The translations under genes were made by a program, and so were the position numbers. Below the pieces are notes generated by a model. The model searched no databases, had not been told where the DNA came from, and worked only from the letters and a program-made list of their open reading frames with translations. From positions 1-64,000 of the forward strand of contig JAEURX010000036.1 of NCBI GenBank assembly GCA_016788885.1: 64,000 nt of DNA, in the 5' to 3' direction. This document shows, piece by piece, positions 8,860-16,306 of this stretch; the first letter of the stretch is position 1, and every line of letters begins with the position of its first letter. The DNA is from Nitrospira sp. (GTDB lineage Bacteria; Nitrospirota; Nitrospiria; Nitrospirales; Nitrospiraceae).

Positions 8860-9333
8860 TCGACACTCCTCCTCGCAACATGACTCGTGAAGTGGGCTGG
8901 TCTCACATGTCGTCGAGACAACGCACCAGCCGACCATGAGTTGACTAGGCGCCAACCGGACCAGACTCAGACCAGAAAAGCAGACAGAACATTGGAGTAT
9001 ACCGGACTTAGACGGAAGAAGCCTAGCCCGCAAGGGTCCGCTACCAATCTCGAGAGACAACAGACCCAGGTCCTGTTCCGTTGTGAATCGTGCGAGACAC
9101 GTGGAGAAAAATCACCGCGCCGCATGCCTGTCTCCGCCACTGACGTCAAAAATCCCGCAGCGTTCCGTCATAGCCGCCACGGCAACGACGAGAGGGGACA
9201 TCACCAGGCTGGTGTCTTTCCGCGTGGACACCTAGCCGAGACCTGACACGTAAGTCTATGAAAACACTGCTGAGACTGACGCAATTCGGCACAAGGATGG
9301 TCGGCTAAAGTCGCAGCGCGTACAAACCGACAT
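8860..9333. other. Non-coding region upstream of recA
   Basis: About 470 bases hold no supported gene. A 119-codon plus-strand frame at 8887-9246 has the composition of a shadow frame: many Arg, Ser, Thr and His and no domain. The region should contain the recA promoter. A TATACT at 8997-9002 on the minus strand is a possible -10, but I found no matching -35 and no clear SOS box. Confidence 0.4.
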
Positions 9334-9366
9334 TCTTGGTGAGAGACAATGCGTTTGGCACCAAGA
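9334..9366. repeat. 8-bp inverted repeat overlapping a sigma-54 promoter
   Basis: TCTTGGTG (9334-9341) and its exact reverse complement CACCAAGA (9359-9366) are separated by 17 bp. The right arm covers the end of the -24 box and the spacer of the sigma-54 promoter at 9356-9371, so a protein bound here could block or bend the promoter. Confidence 0.5.
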
Positions 9367-9371
9367 TTGCT
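9356..9371 (+). promoter_or_regulatory. Sigma-54 (RpoN) promoter, -24/-12 type
   Basis: TGGCAC (9356-9361), five bases, TTGCT (9367-9371) matches the consensus TGGCAC-N5-TTGCW exactly, with the invariant GG-N10-GC spacing. It lies about 50 bp before the ATG at 9420, giving a leader of roughly 38 nt that includes the AGGAGG ribosome site. The chance of such a match in 64 kb is low and the placement is right. Confidence 0.8.
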
Positions 9372-9419
9372 CCTACGCTGCAGTGGTTGATCATCTCACA
9401 CTTGATGCAGGAGGCCCCC

Positions 9420-9683
9420 ATGCCACAACAGCACATGGATGACCGATCCGGACAGTCTGCCTCTCACCCCCAGGAGCCCATCGTACGCGCGCCACGCGAC
9501 CTGACCTATGACGAAAAGAAAGCCGCCGAGGCAGCCTTTCGGGGCGAGCCCTTCAACCCCGCCTGGTCCGTCGCTGCGGCAGCCGTGTATGAAGGCATCG
9601 TCTCGGCGATGTGTCGCATGCAGGTGGCCGCGTTGACTGATATGGAAGCCATTCCTGTCGCCGAGGAATGCCTCACACGGTAA
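9420..9683 (+). CDS. Small soluble protein of unknown function under a sigma-54 promoter
   Basis: This 87-residue protein starts at an ATG preceded by AGGAGG. The first 30 residues are polar and probably disordered (MPQQHMDDRSGQSASHPQEP). The rest holds RDLTYDEKKAAEAAFRGEPF and a helix-rich segment, AWSVAAAAVYEGIVSAM. I do not recognise a family. No signal peptide or membrane helix is obvious. It stands alone between recA and thpR, both on the other strand. The sigma-54 promoter implies expression under a specific signal through an enhancer-binding activator. Function unknown. Confidence 0.75.
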   Translation: MPQQHMDDRSGQSASHPQEPIVRAPRDLTYDEKKAAEAAFRGEPFNPAWSVAAAAVYEGIVSAMCRMQVAALTDMEAIPVAEECLTR

Positions 9684-9749
9684 AGGAAGACCGGCGCCCG
9701 TCACCCCACCGGCTTGACCTGAAGGTAGCCGCGACCTCCGGTGGTAGGG

Positions 9750-10364
9750 CTAGCTCATCGAGCTCAGTGGACACTCCCACAGCTTCGTATAGACCGAGCC
9801 GGCCTGCCGCAACCGACTTTGCATCATGATCACCGTCTTGATCGCCAACCCGCTGTTCGCCAACGACTGATCCAGCGCCCTGCTCTCCGCCAAAAGCTGC
9901 CCAACCTGCCGCTCCCCTTCCTTGATTCGTGCCAACGTCAGATGCGGACTGAACGGCCGCACTTCCGCCGCCAGATTCACTGCTCTACAGACTTCTTCGA
10001 TGTCTCGATACAACGCCTGCAACCGTTCTCCCTCAAGCCCCTGCTCCCAACTCTCAGGCGGCCCTGCCCACAGCACTCTCGGCTGCTGAAGTCGGGGAAA
10101 CGTCCCCAGTCGTGAGAAGGGAACCTGGATGGTTCGATGCCTAGCCACCACCTGCGCCACCGTTGCATGGAGCGACTCGATCACTGCTTCCGGCGTCTCA
10201 CCAAGAAACCTCAACGTCAAATGCATCGAGGCAGGCTGCACCCAACTGATCCGCGTGCGCCGATCGACCGTTCGCTCGAGCCGTCGTCTCAGATCCTGCT
10301 GGATCACCGACAGGGCCGCGCGGAGTTCGGGTGATATCTCAATGGCGAGAAAGGCTCTGATCAT
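9750..10364 (-). CDS. thpR: RNA 2',3'-cyclic phosphodiesterase (2H/LigT family)
   Basis: The 204-residue protein is a 2H phosphoesterase. It carries the two HxT/S-type motifs, MHLTLRFLGET near residue 51 and PHLTLARIKEG near 141, spaced as in ThpR/LigT, with the opening MIRAFLAIEISPE typical of the family. It hydrolyses 2',3'-cyclic phosphates to 2'-phosphates and may have RNA ligase activity in vitro. Its ATG overlaps the cinA stop (10361-10364), so the two are coupled; cinA and thpR are neighbours in many genomes. Confidence 0.93.
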   Translation of the reverse strand: MIRAFLAIEISPELRAALSVIQQDLRRRLERTVDRRTRISWVQPASMHLTLRFLGETPEAVIESLHATVAQVVARHRTIQVPFSRLGTFPRLQQPRVLWAGPPESWEQGLEGERLQALYRDIEEVCRAVNLAAEVRPFSPHLTLARIKEGERQVGQLLAESRALDQSLANSGLAIKTVIMMQSRLRQAGSVYTKLWECPLSSMS

Positions 10365-11644
10365 GTGAGTCTGTTCTTGGTCAACCAGCGACGCAACAGA
10401 TCCAGCGCTGCCTGCGACGAGCGTTGTTTGATGACGTTGCGATCTCCCCCGTGAAACCGGAACTCCTTCGTCATCACCTGCCCAGCCCCACCGTCGAGCC
10501 CTACATACACCAACCCCACGGGCTTCGTGTCCGTGGCCCCGCCCGGCCCGGCAATGCCGGTCACACTCAGTCCGACAGACACGCCGCTGCGCTCACGGAT
10601 ACCACGAGCCATGGCTGCCGCCACTTCGGCACTGACCGCTCCATGACGATCAATCAGTTCCGATGGTACCCCCAACAAGTCCACCTTCGCGCGATTGCTG
10701 TAGCAGACCACGACCCGATCCACATAGGAGGAGGAGCCCGGTACCTGCGTCAAGCGATGGCCGATCAATCCTCCAGTGCAGGACTCGGCCGCTGCCAGCG
10801 TCATCCGCTGCGTGGTGAGCAACTCGCCGACCACCGATTCCATCGTGTCCGCTTCTTGTCCATACACGATATCGCCGAGCCTGCTCTTGGCCTCATCAAA
10901 CGACCGCTCAAGCGCAGCAGTTCCCTCCGCACCGGCCGGTCCTGTCAGCGACACCATCACTTCCATCGGCGACGCGTAGATTCCCAACTGGACCGGACTG
11001 CCTGGTGGCAGCAATCCTTCAAGCTGTTGATCCACGACCGATTCCGGCACCCCCGCCGTATGCAACACCCGCCGCATCATCGGTGTCGCCGGTCGCACCT
11101 TCTGCGTGGGCATCCAGGCCTGCAGGCGCGGCACGACCCCATCTCGAAGCATCGGCTCCATTTCACGCGGGACACCCGGAAGGGCGGCAAAGAACGTCCC
11201 GTTCCACACGAGGACGAATCCCGGCGCGGTGCCGACCGGATTGGACACAATATCCGCTCCGGACGGAATCATGGCCTGTCGGAATTGCGACTTCGTCGGA
11301 GTCCTGCCCCACTGAGCCAATCGAGCGGTCATCTCGTCCAGTGCGGCTTTTCGCCGGACCAAGCGATGGCCGGTGGCCTCCGCAACCGCTTCACGCGTCA
11401 GATCATCGACGGTCGGCCCCAACCCGCCCGTAATGATCACCACCCTGGCGCGGCGGGCCGCGGTTTTCAGGACGGCCACCATGTCCGGCAAGTCATCGCC
11501 GACAACCGTCTTGTATCGGAGCTCAACCCCGCATGTGGCGAGGCAATCCGCAATATACAGAGAATTGGTATCCACCCGGCCGCCAAGCAACAGCTCGGAG
11601 CCGATGGCGATGGTTTCAGCCGTCCAGGCTTTGGGCTTGGTCAT
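10361..11644 (-). CDS. cinA: CinA: competence/damage-inducible protein with NMN deamidase domain
   Basis: The 427-residue product has two domains. Residues 6-180 form the MoCF/molybdopterin-binding-like domain (AIGSELLLGGRVDTNS, ITGGLGPTVDDLTREAVAE), linked to ADP-ribose pyrophosphatase activity. Residues 260-420 form the CinA C-terminal domain (AAESCTGGLIGHRLTQVPG, SVTGIAGPGGATDTKPVGLV), which deamidates nicotinamide mononucleotide. Together they serve pyridine nucleotide repair and recycling. The gene is followed by thpR with a four-base overlap. Confidence 0.95.
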   Translation of the reverse strand: MTKPKAWTAETIAIGSELLLGGRVDTNSLYIADCLATCGVELRYKTVVGDDLPDMVAVLKTAARRARVVIITGGLGPTVDDLTREAVAEATGHRLVRRKAALDEMTARLAQWGRTPTKSQFRQAMIPSGADIVSNPVGTAPGFVLVWNGTFFAALPGVPREMEPMLRDGVVPRLQAWMPTQKVRPATPMMRRVLHTAGVPESVVDQQLEGLLPPGSPVQLGIYASPMEVMVSLTGPAGAEGTAALERSFDEAKSRLGDIVYGQEADTMESVVGELLTTQRMTLAAAESCTGGLIGHRLTQVPGSSSYVDRVVVCYSNRAKVDLLGVPSELIDRHGAVSAEVAAAMARGIRERSGVSVGLSVTGIAGPGGATDTKPVGLVYVGLDGGAGQVMTKEFRFHGGDRNVIKQRSSQAALDLLRRWLTKNRLT

Positions 11645-11686
11645 GCAAGGTCAACCTTTGTGAAGAGCGTTGGCGGGATCGTCACA

Positions 11687-12301
11687 TTATTCGATATGGG
11701 CGAAATCGAGTTCGAAGCTGACTTGGCCGCCGCCGGATGGAAACACGGTGAGCGTCGTCTTCGCGCGCGGGTCCAACTCTGCATAGGGGAATTGCGCAAT
11801 CACCTTTGCCCGATAGGCAGGCTGTTGGGGCCACACCGCCGTGCGATCTCCCCTCGCATCAAATCGAACCGTAGAAGGCTTCACGGTCCGGCCGGCCTGT
11901 TCCAGAACCACATAACTGTCAGCGGCGAAATTGATCCGGTCCCCATAGAGCACTACATTGACGAGCAGGTTCTCGTTCGCCATCACCTGGGCGATGTCCT
12001 GTTCCGTTGGGGACAAGGCCCGTAAGCGCAAATGATTGGCCATCACGAGCAAACTCCCGAGCTTGGTCATGATGAAACCACGGGGAGCCAGATCCTTTTC
12101 AGAACCGAACCAGACGTGGAGTTGATCGGGCGCAATGCCCTGAGCGGCGGCGGCTCGTCCACGTTCGACCGTGGCAGAAATCTGTCCAGGAGTCGGCTGG
12201 ATCTCGATGCCATGCAACGGCGTGGGCGCACTGACGCCTGCCGCAATCAGCAGGCTCCACAGAAACGGGAACTCGGCCACCCATTTCCGAATGCAGCTCA
12301 T
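11687..12301 (-). CDS. Exported protein of unknown function
   Basis: About 204 residues from the ATG at 12301 (an upstream in-frame start at 12355 is less likely). The N-terminus, MSCIRKWVAEFPFLWSLLIA, looks like a signal peptide with a hydrophobic core ending near residue 25. The mature part includes SEKDLAPRGFIMTKLGSLLV, FAADSYVVLEQAGRTVKPST and a C-terminal beta-rich segment. This suggests a periplasmic protein with an immunoglobulin-like or similar beta fold, but I do not recognise a family. It lies back to back with the hemQ-like gene and could share the intergenic control region. Confidence 0.7.
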   Translation of the reverse strand: MSCIRKWVAEFPFLWSLLIAAGVSAPTPLHGIEIQPTPGQISATVERGRAAAAQGIAPDQLHVWFGSEKDLAPRGFIMTKLGSLLVMANHLRLRALSPTEQDIAQVMANENLLVNVVLYGDRINFAADSYVVLEQAGRTVKPSTVRFDARGDRTAVWPQQPAYRAKVIAQFPYAELDPRAKTTLTVFPSGGGQVSFELDFAHIE

Positions 12302-12366
12302 CCTGTGCAGGCAGTAACAGATCAATGCCGGCCTGTCAATTCTCGCCCAAGGCACGGTGGACTCTG

Positions 12367-12396
12367 TTGACAGCCCTGGAGACGAAATGCTAAAGA
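12367..12396 (+). promoter_or_regulatory. Probable sigma-70 promoter of the hemQ-like gene
   Basis: A perfect -35, TTGACA (12367-12372), is followed at 18 bp by TAAAGA (12391-12396), a modest -10. The leader would be about 45 nt and includes the GGAGGG ribosome site before the ATG at 12447. Confidence 0.5.
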
Positions 12397-12406
12397 GCTA
12401 GCTCTT
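12393..12406. repeat. 14-bp perfect palindrome at the hemQ promoter
   Basis: AAGAGCTAGCTCTT reads the same on both strands and overlaps the -10 box and the expected transcription start of the hemQ-like gene. This is a natural place for an operator. It could also be chance, since a few 14-bp palindromes are expected in a window this size. Confidence 0.4.
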
Positions 12407-12446
12407 ATTCTTTTACATTATCAAGAAGTTGCCTGGAGGGTTCCTC

Positions 12447-13154
12447 ATGTCCAGCCCCGAACAAGCGGCCCGCCGCCAGTACGTCAATTTCACATTCTAT
12501 AAGGTTGATCCGGCGTGGCGCCGCCTGCCCGAAGATGAGCGCACACGCGGAAAGCAGGAATTCCTCCGCGCCGTGGAGGAATACCAGGGCAAAGTACTCG
12601 TCATTGCCTACACGACGGTCGGCATTCGCGGCGACTGCGATTTGATGCTCTGGCGTATCAGCTACGAACTTGAACTGTTCCAGGAAATGAGCACGAAGAT
12701 CCTGGCGTCCGGATTGGGCAAGTATCTGCTCAACCCCTATTCGTACCTGGCGATTACCAAACGCTCCATTTACGTCGATAACCACACCCACGAGAACCAG
12801 GAAAGTAAGCGGCTGACCGTGGTCCCCGGCAAGGCCAAATACATTTTCGTCTACCCGTTCGTGAAGACCCGCGAATGGTTCCTGCTCACCAAGGCTGCGC
12901 GTCAGGGCATGATGGATGAACACATCGAGGTGGGGCACCGCTTCCCCTCGGTGAAATTGAATACGACCTACTCGTTTGGTCTCGACGATCAAGAATGGGT
13001 CGTGGCGTTCGAGACCGACAAGCCGGAAGACTTCCTGGACCTGGTCATGGCACTGCGGGAAACCGAAGGTAGCCGGTACACCTTGCGAGATACCCCGATC
13101 TTCACCTGCATCCGCAAGAGCCTGAAGGAAACGCTAGATACGCTGGGTGGCTGA
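12447..13154 (+). CDS. hemQ: Chlorite dismutase-family heme protein, HemQ (coproheme decarboxylase)-like
   Basis: The 235-residue protein belongs to the Cld/HemQ family. The C-terminal half has the HemQ pattern NTTYSFGLDDQEWVVAFETD and YTLRDTPIFTCIRKS. The proximal histidine candidate lies in MMDEHIEVGH. Where true chlorite dismutases have the distal catalytic arginine (in Nitrospira Cld, the sequence KRKLYHSTGLDD), this protein has Leu (KLNTTYSFGLDD). It is therefore unlikely to dismutate chlorite, and fits better with HemQ/ChdC, which oxidatively decarboxylates coproheme III to heme b. The ATG at 12447 follows GGAGGG; a strong hairpin follows the gene, so it is probably monocistronic. Confidence 0.82.
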   Translation: MSSPEQAARRQYVNFTFYKVDPAWRRLPEDERTRGKQEFLRAVEEYQGKVLVIAYTTVGIRGDCDLMLWRISYELELFQEMSTKILASGLGKYLLNPYSYLAITKRSIYVDNHTHENQESKRLTVVPGKAKYIFVYPFVKTREWFLLTKAARQGMMDEHIEVGHRFPSVKLNTTYSFGLDDQEWVVAFETDKPEDFLDLVMALRETEGSRYTLRDTPIFTCIRKSLKETLDTLGG

Positions 13155-13179
13155 GATCGTCTCACAGCCCGAACGGTAT

Positions 13180-13213
13180 ACACGGCCTTCGATCCAGTGA
13201 TCGAGGGCCGTGT
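13180..13213 (+). terminator. Hairpin terminator after the hemQ-like gene
   Basis: ACACGGCC-t-TCGATC, a CAGT loop, GATCGA-g-GGCCGTGT forms a stem of about 14 pairs with one mismatch. Only a short T run follows (GCGTTTCG), so it may be a non-canonical terminator or mRNA-stabilising hairpin. It lies 26 bp after the stop. Confidence 0.65.
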
Positions 13214-13257
13214 GCGTTTCGCCCGGTAATCCATCGGACCACCGCATCCTCACATCC

Positions 13258-13920
13258 ATGTCAGTTGACGCTCAGACTCACCCGGCCTCTGATCGCCGCG
13301 CCGCCTTTTACTCAGTCATGCTCCCCGGACTGGGCCAACTGCTTCGCGGAAGGATTGCAGCCGCCGCTTTTTATGGCCTCATCACAGTTCTGCTCATCAT
13401 CCTGAGTGTGGCTCTGGGACGAGTTTCCGGTCGAGCCGCGGAAGTGTTTTTTTTCATGCTGTTGGCGCTTCCCTGGTGGGCACTGCAGAGTTACGACGCC
13501 GCACTCGGACCGGCCGCGTCCGGCTTCGACTTCATGAGAACCGGCCGCCAGGCATGGGCGGAAGGGCATGATATCCGATTTCTCGGCCTGCTCTTTTTGA
13601 TCAGTGCCGCAAACGACGCCATCATCATCGCTCAAAACCCCGAGTATCTCTTACCGTTTTTCTGTACAAAGTTGGACGGTGCGGCGGGCTTCGTGACCAA
13701 AGCCCTCTCACCATTCCTCCATACCTGGGTCGGGTACGGGTTTTTGCGCCTCAAGAAATGGTCGCTCCTGGTGTATCTAGTGTATGCTGCCTACGGCACC
13801 ACCAACGCACTCGTCAACCTCACCTGTTTCGGACCCGGTCGAATCCGGAACACGCTCTTGATCGCTTTGATCGCTTTCACCAGTTACATCCTCTGGCGCC
13901 GCCGGATGTTTCAACGCTGA
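13258..13920 (+). CDS. Multi-pass membrane protein of unknown function
   Basis: This 220-residue protein begins at the ATG at 13258 (a GTG at 13210 falls in the upstream hairpin and is unlikely). The segment FYSVMLPGLGQLLRGR resembles the short PGLGQ element of small TM2-like or DUF5683-like membrane proteins. At least four hydrophobic stretches follow (near residues 33-55, 65-80, 105-120 and 195-212). The polar segment RTGRQAWAEGHDIRFLG lies between two of them. No transport or catalytic motif is visible. The next small gene is 102 bp downstream. Confidence 0.7.
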   Translation: MSVDAQTHPASDRRAAFYSVMLPGLGQLLRGRIAAAAFYGLITVLLIILSVALGRVSGRAAEVFFFMLLALPWWALQSYDAALGPAASGFDFMRTGRQAWAEGHDIRFLGLLFLISAANDAIIIAQNPEYLLPFFCTKLDGAAGFVTKALSPFLHTWVGYGFLRLKKWSLLVYLVYAAYGTTNALVNLTCFGPGRIRNTLLIALIAFTSYILWRRRMFQR

Positions 13921-14022
13921 CTGCCGGTCATGGAGACGAAGGGTTCACATTTTGACACTCAGCTCGAGCCTGTGTTACCAGTAGTAGCCGGTTGGTCCAC
14001 ATCCTCAGACGGAGCAGCGCCT

Positions 14023-14235
14023 ATGGCCGAAAACAATGCGGTCTATGCAATTCGCCATCCTGACGGGTCTGTCACCCTGTATATCGACGAAGAATATGCC
14101 ACTGATCGTGGCGTAGATCCGGCCAAGCTGGTGCGGATCGAAATCCCGCGTGAATTATTTGTCAGCGGCAGCATCCAGCAAATCCGCGAATACGTCGCGG
14201 TCTACCTTGAAAACAGCCATCAAGGCACGGCCTGA
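14023..14235 (+). CDS. Small protein of unknown function
   Basis: A 70-residue protein starts at an ATG with GGAG nine bases upstream; an in-frame ATG at 13930 would add 31 residues of less regular composition. The sequence (YAIRHPDGSVTLYIDEEYAT, then KLVRIEIPRELFVSG) suggests a compact beta-strand and helix fold. No family is recognised. It is 33 bp from the next gene and probably co-transcribed with it. Confidence 0.65.
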   Translation: MAENNAVYAIRHPDGSVTLYIDEEYATDRGVDPAKLVRIEIPRELFVSGSIQQIREYVAVYLENSHQGTA

Positions 14236-14268
14236 GCGAACCTTTTACCTCGCACGAGGGGCCACACC

Positions 14269-15438
14269 ATGTCCGCTTTACTCACCCCTGAACTCATTGC
14301 CTCCACCATTGAACAAGCCCCGATCCAGGGCAGGATCATGCTCAAACTGTTGCTCTTGCAGCACTTTGACATCACGCCCGAGGAGATTAGTCATATCGCG
14401 GCCGATCGCCCCGATCCTCGCTGCGTGGCCGGCTCGAAACCGATCCACCAGATGGTCAAACAAGACGCACTGAAGGACGTCACGAACCGGAGAGATGAAT
14501 ATCGCCGTCGAGTACGGCTGCGGCGGGAACGTCTCTGGCTGCAAATGGAAGCCATGAAGGGCATGATTACCTTGGCCGAAGGCATGGTGCGGGTAGCCAC
14601 GGACCTGCTGCGCACGCGCTACAAGCTGACTGCTGACGCTCTCGATGCCATCAAACAGGGCGCACGCGCCGCCGTTCCCAAGCCGGCAATCCGTTTATTG
14701 AACCGACGATGGGACGAAGATGATATTTCCGCTGAAGCCTATCAAGAAGCCAGGCTGGGCCTGGAAATCCAGGCACAGCTCCGCCTGATCGAAAAGTACA
14801 AGAAACGCCTTGAGGTTTCGGAACGGGAATGGAAATCGATCAATGCCGCTCCCATGCAGGATCATGAGATCGGGCACATTTGGGGGATCCCGGCGGGAAG
14901 CCTCGCCGGCCGAAAGGTGAAACATCTCCATCAATACCTGCACGCCATTCAAACCAACCTGCAGAAGGCCTCAGCCCAAGCAGTCCCGACAACCGGCACG
15001 CTTGACCTCTGGAAAGAAACGCTGGCCGTCTTAAGCGAACGACCGGTTGAACGCTCAATCGCCCACTATGACGGGCTCGAGCGGACCGAGGAAGCGTTGG
15101 TGGAAAAACTCCGGACCTTCGCCTGGGGCACTCTGGGGGAAGATCTGGAAGCAAAATTCTGGCTGTCGCTTGTTCATGGGGCCAGCTCCAATGCCGTGCA
15201 CTCGGAAAACACCCGGTCCGTCTTCGGTCTGCAACGGCTGCTGGCTGTGCTCTCGGAAATTGACTCTAGCCTTGATGCACTTGAAGAAGAACTGCTGGCC
15301 CGAACGGCTCCAGTTCCCAAGGATATTCCTGAACTGACCGATGAAACGGCACAGCCCACGCCCGAAGAAATGGGACAAATGCAGCAACATGTGCTGAATA
15401 GTTTCATCGGGGAGTTACACAACGACCTGCAACGGTGA
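14269..15438 (+). CDS. Helix-rich cytoplasmic protein of unknown function
   Basis: The 389-residue product begins at an ATG after a GAGGGG site. It is charged and mostly helical. Residues 70-110 (EYRRRVRLRRERLWLQMEA) and 150-190 (QAQLRLIEKYKKRLEVSERE) are likely coiled coils. The end is acidic and proline-containing (VPKDIPELTDETAQPTPEE). No signal peptide, membrane segment or catalytic motif is seen, and I recognise no family. The 70-residue gene upstream probably shares its transcript. It could be a structural or scaffolding protein. Confidence 0.7.
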   Translation: MSALLTPELIASTIEQAPIQGRIMLKLLLLQHFDITPEEISHIAADRPDPRCVAGSKPIHQMVKQDALKDVTNRRDEYRRRVRLRRERLWLQMEAMKGMITLAEGMVRVATDLLRTRYKLTADALDAIKQGARAAVPKPAIRLLNRRWDEDDISAEAYQEARLGLEIQAQLRLIEKYKKRLEVSEREWKSINAAPMQDHEIGHIWGIPAGSLAGRKVKHLHQYLHAIQTNLQKASAQAVPTTGTLDLWKETLAVLSERPVERSIAHYDGLERTEEALVEKLRTFAWGTLGEDLEAKFWLSLVHGASSNAVHSENTRSVFGLQRLLAVLSEIDSSLDALEEELLARTAPVPKDIPELTDETAQPTPEEMGQMQQHVLNSFIGELHNDLQR

Positions 15439-15527
15439 CGGGCGACCATCAACGGCCCTCCGGCTGGTCGACTCGGAGCGCAAGAGGACGGTTCCAGGGA
15501 TTGCCAGACATTTATTTTGCGGCCGCC

Positions 15528-15556
15528 TTCTCAGCTCGAGGTCAATTTTGTATAAT
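15528..15556 (+). promoter_or_regulatory. Sigma-70 promoter placed almost on the start codon
   Basis: TTCTCA (15528-15533), a 17-bp spacer and a perfect TATAAT (15551-15556) precede the ATG at 15566 by nine bases. Initiation about seven bases after the -10 would leave only two or three leader bases, so the mRNA is likely leaderless or nearly so. Confidence 0.6.
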
Positions 15557-15565
15557 TCATCACAT

Positions 15566-16003
15566 ATGCATGCTCCTCACCGACCACAGGCATTCCGGTC
15601 ACGAGTAGGAATGCTGGGCCTCTTAGCTGGAACATTGGCCTGCGTGCTCGTGACTATGGCACCCGTCCCCCTCTTCGCGTCCGCTCTCGTCGAAGTCACC
15701 GAATTGCTCGCCCATCCAGACCATTACGATCATCAAGTGGTCACCGTCAGCGGGCGCGTGACGAATTTTCAGCTCGCGACCAATCGTGATGGGCAACCGG
15801 CATTTGGTTTCTTGCTGCAAGACACGGCCGGCACGGTAAAAGTAGTCGGCCTCGGAAAAGCGGATGTGCGGGAAGGCGACTACGTGGTCGTAGAAGGAAT
15901 TTTCAGCCGCCTGCGCCAGGCTGGTAGAGCTATCGTCTATAATGAAATCAAAGCCACTTCTGTGCAGTCCATGGCCAAGATGAATCCGGATCTGGTCGGC
16001 TAA
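15566..16003 (+). CDS. Exported OB-fold protein
   Basis: The 145-residue protein has an N-terminal signal peptide (basic start, then GMLGLLAGTLACVLVTMAPV, cleavage likely after the following LFASA). The mature part reads VTELLAHPDHYDHQVVTVSG, then FGFLLQDTAGTVKVVGLGKA and VREGDYVVVEGIFSR. This is the pattern of a small OB-fold (nucleic-acid/cofactor binding type, similar in form to periplasmic tOB or CcmE-like proteins). There is no heme-binding histidine motif of CcmE. Start at 15566 was chosen because the promoter box lies right before it. Ligand unknown. Confidence 0.72.
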   Translation: MHAPHRPQAFRSRVGMLGLLAGTLACVLVTMAPVPLFASALVEVTELLAHPDHYDHQVVTVSGRVTNFQLATNRDGQPAFGFLLQDTAGTVKVVGLGKADVREGDYVVVEGIFSRLRQAGRAIVYNEIKATSVQSMAKMNPDLVG

Positions 16004-16306
16004 CCACTCGTCAGCCTCCCCTTCGTTACTTCGCTCCGTCATTCCGCAGATCGATACGCCTCACTCGTTGCTCATCGCCAGTCATCCGCTTGCAGCCACA
16101 CTGTCTTCCTCAGGAACATCGGTTCCCTCGGTCCGACTGCGTACCGCATCGCCGAATTCCTCGTGAGGATCTCGCGAGGACAATTTAGTGCCATGCCCTC
16201 GAATGGCTGCTGAGGTAAGTCAGAAGAACAGAGCACGACGACAGATCCCCAGGGTCTCAGAATCGTTGCAGAGTGTGACAAGACACGGAGGAGAAGAGAA
16301 CGGGGT
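16004..16306. other. Non-coding gap between convergent genes
   Basis: I see no gene or strong hairpin. The minus-strand frame 16072-16395 runs into the peptidase gene in a wrong frame and is not supported. Confidence 0.4.

Noticed and set aside
8970-9015. Possible LexA (SOS) box upstream of recA
   Set aside because: GAAC and GTATAC fragments are present, but I could not fit a known LexA consensus with proper symmetry and spacing.
8887-9246. A 119-codon plus-strand frame upstream of recA
   Set aside because: It has no ribosome site or recognisable domain, and the composition looks like a chance frame in GC-rich intergenic DNA.
10424-12025. A 533-codon plus-strand frame opposite cinA
   Set aside because: It is a shadow of cinA and the adjacent exported-protein gene; rich in Arg, His and Pro with no domain, while the minus-strand genes are clear.
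12447-13154. Calling the heme protein a true chlorite dismutase
   Set aside because: The distal Arg needed for chlorite turnover is Leu in the alignment, and the surrounding block is HemQ-like.
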